Shown: positions 7,896-17,976, counted from the stretch's first letter. The stretch is DNA of 56,529 nt from Bacteroidota bacterium (GCA_018268015.1 JAFDXJ010000001.1:1-56529); one strand, 5' to 3'. Notes: generated from the sequence alone by a model not told the origin. Translations and numbers: made by a program.

Positions 7896-9125
7896 TTAGG
7901 CTTGATGTATAATGCTTTCCTTCAGGTATGGATGGTATTTTGCCACCAGTGGCTTTCGTGCTAAAGCTTTTCCAACAAAATGAATCATCAAACCTATAAA
8001 TAAGGCAGCTACTCCAAAATCCAACCAACCCAGTGTCAACGTGTTTTTTGATATGCTGGGCATGACCATTTGATAAAAATCTATCCAATGCCCAAAAAGA
8101 ATGAGAACAGCCATAAAAGTCATCATGGTGTAATTTCTTTTTGTGGATTTTTTCATCAAGATCAATATGGGTGCTACAAAATTAATAATGAGATTAAAGA
8201 AAAATATCCCTTTATACACTCCTTGTACCCGGGGTTTGAAATAAATGGTTTCTTCAGGAATATTTGCATACCATATGAGCATATACTGGGCAAACCAAAG
8301 ATAAGTCCAGAAAATAGAGAAGGCAAACATGAATTTTCCTAAATCATGTAAATGTTCCTCATTGGTATATTCCAGGTAACCTTTATTTTTTAAATAAATA
8401 ACCCATAAGGCAATTAATGCACATCCCGAAACAAAAGTACTTGCGAATGTGTACCAACTATACATAGTAGAATACCAGTGTGCGTCCAGGCTCATTAACC
8501 AAAACCAGGGTGTTACAGATCCTATGGTTAAAGCAAACCATACAATAAATAATCCTGCAGTTACTGTATTCCTCCAGACAAAATGTTTTCCCTTTTCATA
8601 ATCCATTGGGCTTTCATCCGCTTCAACACTTAATTTACGCATCCTTGCACCCAAAATACTCCATAACCCGATAGATAATATGGACCAAACCATAAAAAAT
8701 GTTGGGTTCAAGAATCCGCTTTTACCATCCAATAACTTGTCCTTTGCTACAGCATCTTTATCTATCCAATGGTAAATACTATGCAGGTGACCTCCAAAAA
8801 TTATATAAAGAAAAACTGCAAATGTAATCACACCAAAAATGGGAACCATCACAGAAATGGCTTCAGCTACCCGTTGAAAAACAAGATGCCAGCCACCCAT
8901 GGCAAGCGTAACGGCGCAAACAAAAAACATGGTTGCATTACAAATGAGCATGAAATAAATACTGTTATACATTATGGTGCCCCAAAATACAGATTGCTCT
9001 TCTTCTGTTCCGGTGCCATGCATAATAAAACCAATTACGACGGATATAATGCCGATAGCGATTAGAGCCATCGCCCAGGTTTTCATCTTTGCAGGAATTT
9101 CAAATTGTTCTTTTATTGATACCAT
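7896..9125 (-). CDS. actF: Alternative complex III subunit ActF (quinol-binding membrane subunit)
   Basis: A 409-residue membrane protein with about ten helices, related to the NrfD/PsrC fold and to ActC. In alternative complex III it forms the second polytopic membrane subunit. The order ActA-B-C-D-E-F is complete here, which makes the assignment secure. It lies 30 nt after ActE and 51 nt before oxidase subunit II, consistent with an ACIII-oxidase supercomplex expressed from one message. Confidence 0.93.
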   Translation of the reverse strand: MVSIKEQFEIPAKMKTWAMALIAIGIISVVIGFIMHGTGTEEEQSVFWGTIMYNSIYFMLICNATMFFVCAVTLAMGGWHLVFQRVAEAISVMVPIFGVITFAVFLYIIFGGHLHSIYHWIDKDAVAKDKLLDGKSGFLNPTFFMVWSILSIGLWSILGARMRKLSVEADESPMDYEKGKHFVWRNTVTAGLFIVWFALTIGSVTPWFWLMSLDAHWYSTMYSWYTFASTFVSGCALIALWVIYLKNKGYLEYTNEEHLHDLGKFMFAFSIFWTYLWFAQYMLIWYANIPEETIYFKPRVQGVYKGIFFFNLIINFVAPILILMKKSTKRNYTMMTFMAVLILFGHWIDFYQMVMPSISKNTLTLGWLDFGVAALFIGLMIHFVGKALARKPLVAKYHPYLKESIIHQA

Positions 9126-9155
9126 TGTAAAAAGTTTGTCTCTGAAAATTGATAT

Positions 9156-9794
9156 TTACGGTTTTGCTGTTGTTGCTGATGCCGTGCTCGTTGTTGTGAC
9201 CTTTTGTTTCGACTTTATATAATGAATTATTTCCCAACGTTGTTGTCTGGTCAATTGCGATTCGTAACTTCCCATCAGGTTCTTACCGTAGGTAATGGAA
9301 TAAAACATTTGACCTTCGGGCATATCCAAAGTCGCCAGGTTTTTAGGCGCAGCTGGGAAAGGGCCTTCACCACCTTTATATAATGGCCCATTGCCATCTA
9401 ATGCAACGCCATGACAGATCCCGCAATTGATCAGGTATAAGCGTTCCGCTTCTTTCATATCCTTTGCGTCCAGTGGAGGCACAGGGTTTTGAATCTGCCG
9501 GGAAGCGAAATAATTCAGTGTGTCACCCGGTTTATCTTTTGCTAGTGGGAAAGGCAAGTCTTCTCCTCTTGCTATTGTGCCTGCTACAGGCATATTATCA
9601 TAAAATATTTTATCGCCCGGATGCATTGAATCCTCAGTAAATTTTGTGGAATCTCTGGCATCATACGTTTCATATGCCCTGCTATAGGCCATATCGGGCA
9701 TATAAACATGGCCGGGTTCCCTTCGTATGTTATTACAGGCAGCCAGTAATAGTGCTCCGGATAAAATAGATATGCTTATTGATTTTTTCATCAT
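9156..9794 (-). CDS. actE: Alternative complex III subunit ActE (monohaem cytochrome c lipoprotein)
   Basis: A 212-residue lipoprotein: signal peptide with lipobox LLLAAC (C20), the YMPDM segment typical of ActE, one haem c motif CGICH (124-128), and a Met-containing GKNLMGSYES stretch likely to supply the sixth ligand. It is the peripheral electron carrier of the complex on the periplasmic side. A T/S/A-rich tail follows the cytochrome domain. Two adjacent methionines could each be the start. Confidence 0.93.
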   Translation of the reverse strand: MMKKSISISILSGALLLAACNNIRREPGHVYMPDMAYSRAYETYDARDSTKFTEDSMHPGDKIFYDNMPVAGTIARGEDLPFPLAKDKPGDTLNYFASRQIQNPVPPLDAKDMKEAERLYLINCGICHGVALDGNGPLYKGGEGPFPAAPKNLATLDMPEGQMFYSITYGKNLMGSYESQLTRQQRWEIIHYIKSKQKVTTTSTASATTAKP

Positions 9795-9809
9795 AAATAA
9801 TTCAGTTCG

Positions 9810-10397
9810 TTATGCTATATCAACTGTTGTATCCTTATATAATTGTTGCTCCTTGTTATATGTTCCAAACCACCACCCTGTTTCTGCAAATTGTTCATGA
9901 ACATCCACAGCCCCCTGTGCCTCCAAAAAAGCGATGATTTCCTGTGAATTGGATTTACCGGCATCTATAACCATTGCAAACGTGTCATCTGTAGATCGTA
10001 AAACAAAATGATGTTTTTTTACAAATGGAGCCAATTGACAGAGATAACAAAAAGTCATTGTCATGCCTACTGCTGAAAATAAGACCGTTAATTCAAACGT
10101 GATGGGAATCCATGCAGGTAATGCAAAATGGGGTTTGCCTCCAATGTTTAATGGCCAGTCTTGGACTAAAATCCAGCTGATGCACCCTAGTGCAGTTGCT
10201 GTCCCGGTGATTCCATAAATGAATCCGGCAGTATGGATGCTGGTTTCACGCAGTCCCATTTCATGATCCAGTCCATGTACTGCATAAGGGGTAAAAACAT
10301 CGTGAATTTTATAGCCAGCTTTTCTTACTGCTTTCACTGCAGGAAATAAAACCGACTCTTCTTTAAAGCTACCTACAACAAATTTCTTTTTTGCCAT
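9810..10397 (-). CDS. actD: Alternative complex III subunit ActD (DUF3341)
   Basis: A 195-residue DUF3341 protein. An N-terminal soluble domain (KKKFVVGSFKEES onward, with the HDVFTPYAVHGLD stretch) is followed by two transmembrane helices (about 60-85 and 97-122) and a C-terminal cytoplasmic domain. ActD carries no cofactor and bridges the membrane subunits. It lies 15-21 nt from its neighbours. Confidence 0.93.
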   Translation of the reverse strand: MAKKKFVVGSFKEESVLFPAVKAVRKAGYKIHDVFTPYAVHGLDHEMGLRETSIHTAGFIYGITGTATALGCISWILVQDWPLNIGGKPHFALPAWIPITFELTVLFSAVGMTMTFCYLCQLAPFVKKHHFVLRSTDDTFAMVIDAGKSNSQEIIAFLEAQGAVDVHEQFAETGWWFGTYNKEQQLYKDTTVDIA

Positions 10398-10418
10398 ATT
10401 AATTTCTTTTCCGTTTTA

Positions 10419-11858
10419 TTAATGAGCATATTCGCCAGCAAACTCTTCCACTTTTTGTAATTCAATACCACCTACCTGTTCTTTATAATTTTGACCACTT
10501 GTTTTCAAAACATGCTTGATTTCTGCTATCGCAATAACCGGGAAGTATTTTGAAAAGAGGAAGAAGCAGGTAAAGAATAAACCAAAGGTTCCCACATAAA
10601 AACCAATTTCAAAGATGGAAGGGCTATAATAAATTGACCAGCTACTTGGTAAATAATCCCTGAAAATGGAGGTAGCTATGATCACAAAACGCTCAAACCA
10701 CATCCCTATATTTACGATAATACTCATGAAAAAAGTAACGTAAATATTTCTCCTCATTTTTCTGAACCAGAAAATTTGCGGGGAAAGAACATTACAAGTC
10801 ATCATACCGTAATAGGCCCAGCCATAAGGGCTGAATAAATTAGCCCTAGTATAAAAGAAGGCATAAGCTTCATATTGGTTCTGGCTATAAAAAGCAATAA
10901 ATAATTCTGTCAGATAGGCGATCCCCACAATAGAACCGGTAAGTACGATTACTTTGTTCATTGCTTCTATATGGCCTAATGTTATATAATCCTGGAGATT
11001 GAAGACTCTCCGTAGAATTAATAATAATGTCTGCACCATGGCAAACCCTGAAAAGATTGCTCCTGCCACAAAGTAGGGAGGGAAGATGGTGGTATGCCAG
11101 CCCGGTATAACGGATGTGGCAAAGTCAAAAGATACAATGGTATGTACGGATAATACCAGTGGTGTAGCAAGGCCGGCTAATACAAGTGATAAAGCCTCAT
11201 GTCTTTGCCAGTGCTTGGTAGACCCTGTCCATCCAAATGAAGTAATCCCATAAAAGAATTTCCTGAATTTAGTTTTTGCTCTGTCACGGATTAATGCAAG
11301 ATCCGGTAATAACCCGGTGTACCAAAACAGCAGGGAAACCGTAAAATAGGTGGATACCGCAAACACATCCCATAAAAGTGGTGAGTTGAAATTAACCCAA
11401 ACCGGACCTCGAGAATTGGGGTAGGGCATGATAAAGAAAGCGAGCCATACACGCCCCATGTGCCAAATTGGAAATTGACCGGCACATATCACAGCAAAGA
11501 TGGTCATGGCCTCTGCTGCCCTGTTTACACCGGTTCTCCATCCCTGCCTGAATAATAATAGGATCGCTGAGATAAGTGTACCTGCATGACCAATACCAAT
11601 CCACCAAACGAAATTAGTTATATCCCATCCCCAACCCACAGTCTTATTCAAATTCCATTGACCTACACCATATACTACCTGGTCATAAATACTCCATACG
11701 CCAAATAATAATAATGCAATGGAAATGAAAAAGCCAATGTACCAAAGCCTGGAAGGCTTCACTTCAATGGGGCGGCAAATATCTTCTGATACCTGATGGT
11801 AATCTTTATCACCATCTACCAAAGGTTCCCGTATTTGTGCTTCGTACTTAAGATGCAT
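10419..11858 (-). CDS. actC: Alternative complex III subunit ActC (NrfD/PsrC-like quinol oxidase subunit)
   Basis: A 479-residue polytopic protein of the NrfD/PsrC family with about ten helices. Conserved stretches include GWGWDITNFVWWIGIGHAG and FPPYFVAGAIFSGFAMVQT. In alternative complex III this subunit holds the main quinol site next to the iron-sulfur subunit ActB. It is encoded 72 nt downstream of ActB and 21 nt upstream of ActD. Confidence 0.96.
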   Translation of the reverse strand: MHLKYEAQIREPLVDGDKDYHQVSEDICRPIEVKPSRLWYIGFFISIALLLFGVWSIYDQVVYGVGQWNLNKTVGWGWDITNFVWWIGIGHAGTLISAILLLFRQGWRTGVNRAAEAMTIFAVICAGQFPIWHMGRVWLAFFIMPYPNSRGPVWVNFNSPLLWDVFAVSTYFTVSLLFWYTGLLPDLALIRDRAKTKFRKFFYGITSFGWTGSTKHWQRHEALSLVLAGLATPLVLSVHTIVSFDFATSVIPGWHTTIFPPYFVAGAIFSGFAMVQTLLLILRRVFNLQDYITLGHIEAMNKVIVLTGSIVGIAYLTELFIAFYSQNQYEAYAFFYTRANLFSPYGWAYYGMMTCNVLSPQIFWFRKMRRNIYVTFFMSIIVNIGMWFERFVIIATSIFRDYLPSSWSIYYSPSIFEIGFYVGTFGLFFTCFFLFSKYFPVIAIAEIKHVLKTSGQNYKEQVGGIELQKVEEFAGEYAH

Positions 11859-11930
11859 TTGATCTGGTTATTGGTTATTCCCTACAATTTATTTATTGAA
11901 GGGGTGAAAATTTTTTTTAATGATTAATGA

Positions 11931-14900
11931 TTATGCCTGATGTTCTTCTGTATTTCTAACCTTCACTAAATAATTTACATTTGGCATAACATGTAATTGT
12001 TCCAGGACATAAAAATTACGTTTTGTATTTTCCATTCTTTCTACCGATATTCCACTTTTACTATTATTGATATTTCCAAAAACAATTGCATTTGTTGGGC
12101 AAGATTGCTGGCATGCAGTTTTCACATCCCACTGACCATCCTCCCCGGTTAAAAGTGCACGATCAGCTCTTTTGGCTTTGAGCTTTCCATCTTGTAATCG
12201 TTGAACACAGAAACTACATTTTTCCATTACACCACGACTACGTACTGTCACATCCGGGTTCAATACCATACGGCTCAGGTCATCATTCATTACATGAACA
12301 GCAGGGTCTAAAACACCGACAATAGTTTGATCCTGATTATCCGGGAAGCTATCTGCTCCTGTATAATCAGCCCAGTTGAAACGCCTTACTTTATAAGGGC
12401 AGTTATTGGCACAATATCGTGTACCGATACACCTGTTATAAGCCATTTGATTGAGCCCTTCTGAACTATGATTGGTTGCAGAAACAGGACACACATTTTC
12501 ACAAGGTGCATTATTACAATGCTGGCACATCAGTGGCTGAAAAACAACTTTAGGATTATCCATATCACCACTGTAATAGCGATCTATGCGCATCCAGTGC
12601 ATATCATGAAAACGCATGACCTCACTCTTCCCTACAATAGGTACATTATTCTCCAAATGACAGGCAACTACACAAGCTCCACAACCTACACAGGAATTCA
12701 AATCAATACTCATACCCCAATGAATACCCGGTTTATCATAATACGGATACATGGTGCCCACTTTCTCATAATTTTCCAAACCACCCCAAGGTTTTAATTC
12801 TTCATCCCGTTCATTTAATATTTCATCTGGATTTGCTTTAAATTCACCCAGTGTCATTTCCTTCATCACTTCTACCCGATTACCCATTGGAGTATCTATC
12901 AGGTTATGTGTTTGAGTTAAAGCTACTTTATAGGTATTACCGGTATTGGTTACCTGAACATCACTTTGAAAATATTGAGCGCCTGAAGTATTATATAAAA
13001 CAAAAGGATAAGCATTCTTACCCACACCTGCAGCGACTTTACCAATTTTATCAGTCCGTCCATAACCCAATGCTATACCGATAACATTTGAATGGGTTCC
13101 GGGAATGATAAGCGCAGGTAATTCAATGGATTGAGACCCTACTGATACCTTTAATATATGTTTTTCCGGATGTACTTCATAATCATCCGATTGACTCGTA
13201 CTTGCAAGATCAATTTTCAATAAGCTTTTTGCCATCTTTGGCGAGATAATTACATAATTATCCCAGGTACATTTAGTAATGGGATCGGGCATTTCCTGTA
13301 ACCAGGGATTGGTGATTCCTTTCCCCTCCCGAATACCTACTTTCTGATATAATACTAATTCTATATTTCCGCCTTTCTTAGCAGTTCCTAATGCATTGAT
13401 TGATGTAGCAACAGCACCTCCATTAAATGTGGCCGATCTAAGGGTTTCTATAACCGGAGCTATGACCGCTTTAGCTGTATCCTGAATATTGGTAACCGGT
13501 GTTTTTTGAATGGTTCCACCAGGATTGATCACGCCATCTTGCAGCGCTTTATCCCAGGCCATTTCTCCGCCTAATTTACCAGTCCAGTAAGATTTTAAAA
13601 AGGAAAGGTAATCTGTATTAGCACCACTCCATTTAAGTAAACTATCCTGCCACTGCCTTGTTTTAAATAAAGGATAAATAGTAGGTTGCATTAAAGAATA
13701 ATAACCGGATTTGGGTTCTGCATCACCCCAGCTTTCCAGGAAATGACTATCAGGCATTATATATTTACAAAGTTGCGCTGTTTCATCAAGTCTTGGATTT
13801 AATGAAATGGAAACCTTTACTTTTTTAATTCCACTGGCAAACTTGGCTGCATTAAATGAAGCATAAGCCGGGTTCGCTCCATGTACAATTAAAGTTCCCA
13901 CCGTGCCGGCATTCATGTCATCAAGTAATTTTGCAAAATCTGCATCATTACCCAGTTTATAATTTAAGCCTGATGACCAGTCAATAGTATTACCGCCTGC
14001 TCCTATGGTTTCATTAATTGAATTAATGATCACCTGTACATTGATATCGTTACTTCCAGATACAACCAATGCTGCTCCTTTATTTGCTAATAATTCTTTT
14101 GCAGTTTTCTCAATTCCGGTTTTTAGAGTCGTATCTGTAATATTGGTAACAGCCTGACCATTCACTGCATTGTATAAAGCAATGGCTATAGCGCCGGTTT
14201 CTGATGGACGATGTAAATAACGGTCATCTGCATTGGAGCCGGTAAGACTGGCTACTGTTTCAAACTGTATATGATGGCTCATTGAAGGAGCCTTTTCATT
14301 TATTTTTTTGCCTTTGGAATATTGATTTGCAAATTCAATAGGAGAAAGCCAGGTGCCTAAGAAATCCGCGCCAATACCTACAACAGTTTTAGCTTTATCA
14401 AATCGGTAAGATGGGATCATCCTTTTTCCATAACAAAGCGCATTGGCCGATAACATACCATCATAAGAAACCGCATCCATCATAACATGACGGCTACCCG
14501 GAAATTTTGCTAAAAATTGGTTGATAATTTCTAATGATGTGGGCGAATTGATGGTACTGGTTAAAAGTACTAAAGGAGAAGCTGCACCTATTGCATTTAA
14601 AACGGATCTGTCAATGGCTTCGAGGGTCACTTCTTTTCCATCAATTAAAGGATAACGAAGACGTGCAGTATCATACAAATCAAGGACTGAACCTTGCACA
14701 CGTGCCGAAGTACCTCCAAAGGTAATAGGAGAAAGTTCATTTCCTTCAATTTTGATGGGCCTGCCATCACGCACTTTGGCTAAAATGCTCACGGCCTCCC
14801 CATCTTCAACATAGGTAGTTGCATAATAATAGGCATTACCCGGGAAAATATCTTCCGGCTTATTTACAAAAGGAATTGACTTTTTTACCGGCACTTCACA

Positions 14901-15101
14901 ACTGGCTGCAATGGCTGCTGCTGCAGTCGTAAAACCCAGGTACTTTAAAAAATCCCTGCGGGCTGTAGGGGCCTCTAAAAAATTTTTGCTATCTTCTGCT
15001 TCGAAAGGTAACATTTCCCGGAATTCATCTTTTCCGGATTTGCGGAATGCATCGGAATCATTGAGTTCTCCAAAGCTTTGCCAATATTTTTTTTGTTCCA
15101 T
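11931..15101 (-). CDS. actB: Alternative complex III subunit ActB (molybdopterin-like and iron-sulfur fusion, Tat signal)
   Basis: The 1056-residue periplasmic electron-transfer subunit. The Tat-like signal starts at R48-R49 (RRDFLKYLGF) and ends near a lipobox-like AASC (C68), a variant where the signal is preceded by about 45 residues. The middle resembles a molybdopterin oxidoreductase; known ActB proteins bind no molybdenum. The C-terminal ferredoxin-like part (about 804-1003) has four cysteine groups: CVGCGACVVAC, CQHCNNAPCENVC, CIGTRYCANNC with CSFC, and CQQSC. It carries electrons from the quinol site to the ActA haems. Confidence 0.96.
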   Translation of the reverse strand: MEQKKYWQSFGELNDSDAFRKSGKDEFREMLPFEAEDSKNFLEAPTARRDFLKYLGFTTAAAAIAASCEVPVKKSIPFVNKPEDIFPGNAYYYATTYVEDGEAVSILAKVRDGRPIKIEGNELSPITFGGTSARVQGSVLDLYDTARLRYPLIDGKEVTLEAIDRSVLNAIGAASPLVLLTSTINSPTSLEIINQFLAKFPGSRHVMMDAVSYDGMLSANALCYGKRMIPSYRFDKAKTVVGIGADFLGTWLSPIEFANQYSKGKKINEKAPSMSHHIQFETVASLTGSNADDRYLHRPSETGAIAIALYNAVNGQAVTNITDTTLKTGIEKTAKELLANKGAALVVSGSNDINVQVIINSINETIGAGGNTIDWSSGLNYKLGNDADFAKLLDDMNAGTVGTLIVHGANPAYASFNAAKFASGIKKVKVSISLNPRLDETAQLCKYIMPDSHFLESWGDAEPKSGYYSLMQPTIYPLFKTRQWQDSLLKWSGANTDYLSFLKSYWTGKLGGEMAWDKALQDGVINPGGTIQKTPVTNIQDTAKAVIAPVIETLRSATFNGGAVATSINALGTAKKGGNIELVLYQKVGIREGKGITNPWLQEMPDPITKCTWDNYVIISPKMAKSLLKIDLASTSQSDDYEVHPEKHILKVSVGSQSIELPALIIPGTHSNVIGIALGYGRTDKIGKVAAGVGKNAYPFVLYNTSGAQYFQSDVQVTNTGNTYKVALTQTHNLIDTPMGNRVEVMKEMTLGEFKANPDEILNERDEELKPWGGLENYEKVGTMYPYYDKPGIHWGMSIDLNSCVGCGACVVACHLENNVPIVGKSEVMRFHDMHWMRIDRYYSGDMDNPKVVFQPLMCQHCNNAPCENVCPVSATNHSSEGLNQMAYNRCIGTRYCANNCPYKVRRFNWADYTGADSFPDNQDQTIVGVLDPAVHVMNDDLSRMVLNPDVTVRSRGVMEKCSFCVQRLQDGKLKAKRADRALLTGEDGQWDVKTACQQSCPTNAIVFGNINNSKSGISVERMENTKRNFYVLEQLHVMPNVNYLVKVRNTEEHQA

Positions 15102-15189
15102 TCTGTAAATTTAAATCAACATTGAAAGCCGGAATTCTGAAAATAAAATTTGTATATCAGAATATCCATTTAATATTTCAACAATTTTT

Positions 15190-16470
15190 TTAATAATGAC
15201 ATTTCTGACATTCAGTACCACCAATTGTTTCAACAGTTACACTATCAAGAACATGATTTTTCAAATCTTCATGATATTTCTCATACATGTTATAAAATTG
15301 GTTTCCACCATTCCCGTTTGCATCAGGGAAATTTACTTTGGTGGTACGGTGGCAACCTATACACCAACCCATACTTAAAGGAGCGAATTGTTTCACCTCA
15401 TCCATTTTCTGTATTTCACCATGACAGGTCTGGCATTGAATATTTCCTACCATTGTATGTTGAGAATGGTTGAAATAAACATGATCCGGAAGATTATGTA
15501 TCCGCACCCATTCTATAGGTTTTGCTTTAGAAGGATCCCAGGGCTGGCCTTCTGTATAACCGGCATACTGATATAATTTTTTAATTTGATCAGTGCCATT
15601 AATTTCATTTCCATTTGCATCATGCAAGGCTTCTCCTTTATACTCATTGATCGCCATATGACAATTCATACAAATGTTCACGGAAGGGATTGTAGCCTGT
15701 TTTCCGGCCTGTGCGCCACCATGGCAATAAAGGCAATTAATCTGGTTAATGCCGGCATGCACTTTATGAGAATAATAAATAGGCTGTACCGGTTCATAAT
15801 CCTGGCTTCGTCCCAGGCCAATTGCTCCCATCACTAAATAATAACCACCTAATAAGAATAATACTAATACAGCAAATGTGATATAAACTTTATTTCTCCA
15901 TACCGGTACGGGTTCCGTGGCGGGGATACCAGATTTTTCATCAGATAATTTTTTAAGATTTGCATTTACCTGCAATAAGATAAAAGCAACTATAGCCAGG
16001 ATTAAAGTAAATATTCCAAAGATCAGGCTGTTATTACTTTCTGATGAAGCGGCTGTTTCCGTTCCCGGTGCCCCGGCTGCAGGAGCAGCAGCCACGGGTT
16101 TACTTCCCTCCGTTTTGATGTAGCTTAACAAAGCATCAATATCGGCAGTACTCAGGTTTGTGAATGCCGGCATACTGATATTATTATGCGATTTGAAAAG
16201 ATTTACCGCATATGGAAATCCACTGGCAATCACGGATCCACTGTTATGTATCCAGGCATGTAATTTGTCTTTGTCCGGCCAGCGGTCTTCAACGCCTTTT
16301 AAATTAGGTCCCGTAAGATCCCTCTGCATTTTTGGATCATGACAAGCAGCACAATTTTGAATAAAAAGTGCTTTGCCGTCCTGGGCCTTCAGTTGGCCTG
16401 CAGTTAGTAGGGAAAAACATATTGTAGAAAGGGTTATAAATTTTCCGGCAATACTTTTTAAATGGGTCAT
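15190..16470 (-). CDS. actA: Alternative complex III subunit ActA (multihaem cytochrome c with six CxxCH)
   Basis: 426 residues, secreted (signal about 1-29), with six CxxCH motifs: CAACH (40-44) in an N-terminal monohaem domain ending near MPAF (M100), then CLYCH (246), CMNCH (267), CQTCH (346), CIGCH (370) and CQKCH (421). An Ala/Pro-rich linker (126-145) and two helices (about 149-167 and 196-216) separate the monohaem part from the pentahaem part. The tethered N-terminal haem could carry electrons directly to CuA. It is the first gene of the block and has a matching promoter upstream. Confidence 0.94.
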   Translation of the reverse strand: MTHLKSIAGKFITLSTICFSLLTAGQLKAQDGKALFIQNCAACHDPKMQRDLTGPNLKGVEDRWPDKDKLHAWIHNSGSVIASGFPYAVNLFKSHNNISMPAFTNLSTADIDALLSYIKTEGSKPVAAAPAAGAPGTETAASSESNNSLIFGIFTLILAIVAFILLQVNANLKKLSDEKSGIPATEPVPVWRNKVYITFAVLVLFLLGGYYLVMGAIGLGRSQDYEPVQPIYYSHKVHAGINQINCLYCHGGAQAGKQATIPSVNICMNCHMAINEYKGEALHDANGNEINGTDQIKKLYQYAGYTEGQPWDPSKAKPIEWVRIHNLPDHVYFNHSQHTMVGNIQCQTCHGEIQKMDEVKQFAPLSMGWCIGCHRTTKVNFPDANGNGGNQFYNMYEKYHEDLKNHVLDSVTVETIGGTECQKCHY

Positions 16471-16519
16471 AAAAACAGTTCAATTATAAATATTTGGAAA
16501 AATTTCCGCTGGTTAAAGG

Positions 16520-16552
16520 CAAAAGTATGACACCAAATTGACAAAACCCAAA
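16520..16552 (-). promoter_or_regulatory. Promoter of the ActA-oxidase operon
   Basis: On the minus strand TTTG (16549-16552) is followed after 21 nt by TACTTTTG (16520-16527), matching the Bacteroidota sigma-ABfr type -33/-7 consensus. The predicted transcript start is about 45 nt before the ActA start codon. Confidence 0.7.
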
Positions 16553-16647
16553 CGATTTAATTTTTTTTTCACAACTAAAAAATGTTATGATGCTTTGAAA
16601 ATTTTCATTCATTTTTGCTGGCTGTTTTTAAAATCATTTTTTTGCTT

Positions 16648-17232
16648 TTGAATAAAACACCCTTATATCGTATCGCTATATTTGCTTCCGGCACAGGTAG
16701 CAATGCGGATAAAATCATCTCTTATTTTAAAAGTTCTGATTCTATATCCATTGCATTAATCGTTTCAAATAATCGGGAAGCCGGGGTTTTACACATTGCA
16801 AATAAAAACAATATTCCGACACTCATTCTGGAGAAGGAAAAATTTTTTTTAAAAGATGTTTACCTTCCTGTTTTTGAATCCTATAAAATAAATTTTATCG
16901 TGCTTGCAGGATTTCTTTGGAAAATACCTTTAAATTTAATTAAGGCTTTTCCGCAAAAAATCATTAATATTCATCCCGCTTTATTACCAGCCTACGGCGG
17001 CAAAGGAATGTACGGCATGCATGTTCATGAAGCTGTCATAGCGCACAAGGAAAAACAGAGTGGCATTACCATTCATTACGTTGATGAATTATATGACCAT
17101 GGAAAAATTATTTTTCAGGAAAAATGTGCTGTGGACAAGAATGAGACACCCGCATCCCTGGCCACAAAAATCCACCGACTTGAGTACGCTCATTTTGCTC
17201 CGCAGATAGAAAAATTATTATTATTTAAATAA
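16648..17232 (+). CDS. purN: Phosphoribosylglycinamide formyltransferase (purN)
   Basis: The 10-formyl-THF dependent GAR transformylase of de novo purine synthesis. Seen: the IAIFASGTGSNADKI phosphate-binding start, catalytic Asn and His in INIHPALLPAYGG, and the Asp in HYVDELYDHGKI. No in-frame ATG exists; TTG codons at 16615, 16642 and 16648 are possible. The last gives 194 residues, closest to the family length, and is chosen. It is transcribed away from ActA. Confidence 0.92.
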   Translation: MNKTPLYRIAIFASGTGSNADKIISYFKSSDSISIALIVSNNREAGVLHIANKNNIPTLILEKEKFFLKDVYLPVFESYKINFIVLAGFLWKIPLNLIKAFPQKIINIHPALLPAYGGKGMYGMHVHEAVIAHKEKQSGITIHYVDELYDHGKIIFQEKCAVDKNETPASLATKIHRLEYAHFAPQIEKLLLFK

Positions 17233-17241
17233 ACATGTTTT

Positions 17242-17976
17242 ATGTTATCCAAGAATAAAAATCTTTTACCCCTGTTCATAATGATAAGCCTTTTATCATG
17301 GGCCTGTAATAAGGAGAGTTCCAATATATCCTATGGGCAGATTCGAGGTGTTCTTAGGCTGGTTGATGACTTAAACAATCCCCAACCTTTTGCAGGCATG
17401 CAAGTGACCGCAGAAAATACCGGTATCAGTACAGTGAGTGATTCTGCCGGAAGATATATATTAAATGGTCTGCAAAACGGGAAATACAATTTAGTATATT
17501 CCAAACCCGGTTATGGAACTTACACTTTAGTTGGATTTAATAATAATGGAGATGCTTATAATAATCCATCTATCGTACCTCTGGTTACTTTAGGGAAATT
17601 TTCAACCACTACATTTTCTTCCATGACAATTAATATTCATAATGATTCAGTTATCATGCGCCCTTCCATTGACCCTGCGGGCACTCCTGATCAACCACGC
17701 GGCATTCGCTTTTTTTATGGGACTTCTTCAGATGTTTCCAGTGCGCTTTATACTGCATACAGTAAAGTCTTCCAGCTTAATAATGCGACCGGAGCACTAA
17801 AAGTCGGATTTGATTATTTTTATTCTCTGGGGTTTCATTCAGGAGATAGTATTTATATCAAAGGATATGGAGATGCCTTTTTTTCCAATGATTATGATGA
17901 TCCGAATACCGGGAAACATGTATTTCCAAACCTGAATCAAACATCAGGGGCTGCCAGTTCATTTTTACTTCCTTAA
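17242..17976 (+). CDS. Lipoprotein with carboxypeptidase regulatory-like domain
   Basis: A 244-residue probable lipoprotein: hydrophobic signal with lipobox SWAC (C22), then a CarboxypepD_reg-like beta domain (about 35-95: GVLRLVDDLNNPQPFAGM, later VSDSAGRYILNGLQNGKYNL). The remainder is beta-rich without a family I recognise. It follows purN by 9 nt but the functions look unrelated. A role at the cell surface is inferred from the signal only. Confidence 0.75.
   Translation: MLSKNKNLLPLFIMISLLSWACNKESSNISYGQIRGVLRLVDDLNNPQPFAGMQVTAENTGISTVSDSAGRYILNGLQNGKYNLVYSKPGYGTYTLVGFNNNGDAYNNPSIVPLVTLGKFSTTTFSSMTINIHNDSVIMRPSIDPAGTPDQPRGIRFFYGTSSDVSSALYTAYSKVFQLNNATGALKVGFDYFYSLGFHSGDSIYIKGYGDAFFSNDYDDPNTGKHVFPNLNQTSGAASSFLLP

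Noticed and set aside
15134..15163. ATTCTGA/TCAGAAT inverted repeat between actA and actB
   Set aside because: Only 7-bp arms with a 16-nt spacer in an AT-rich gap; too weak to call an operator.
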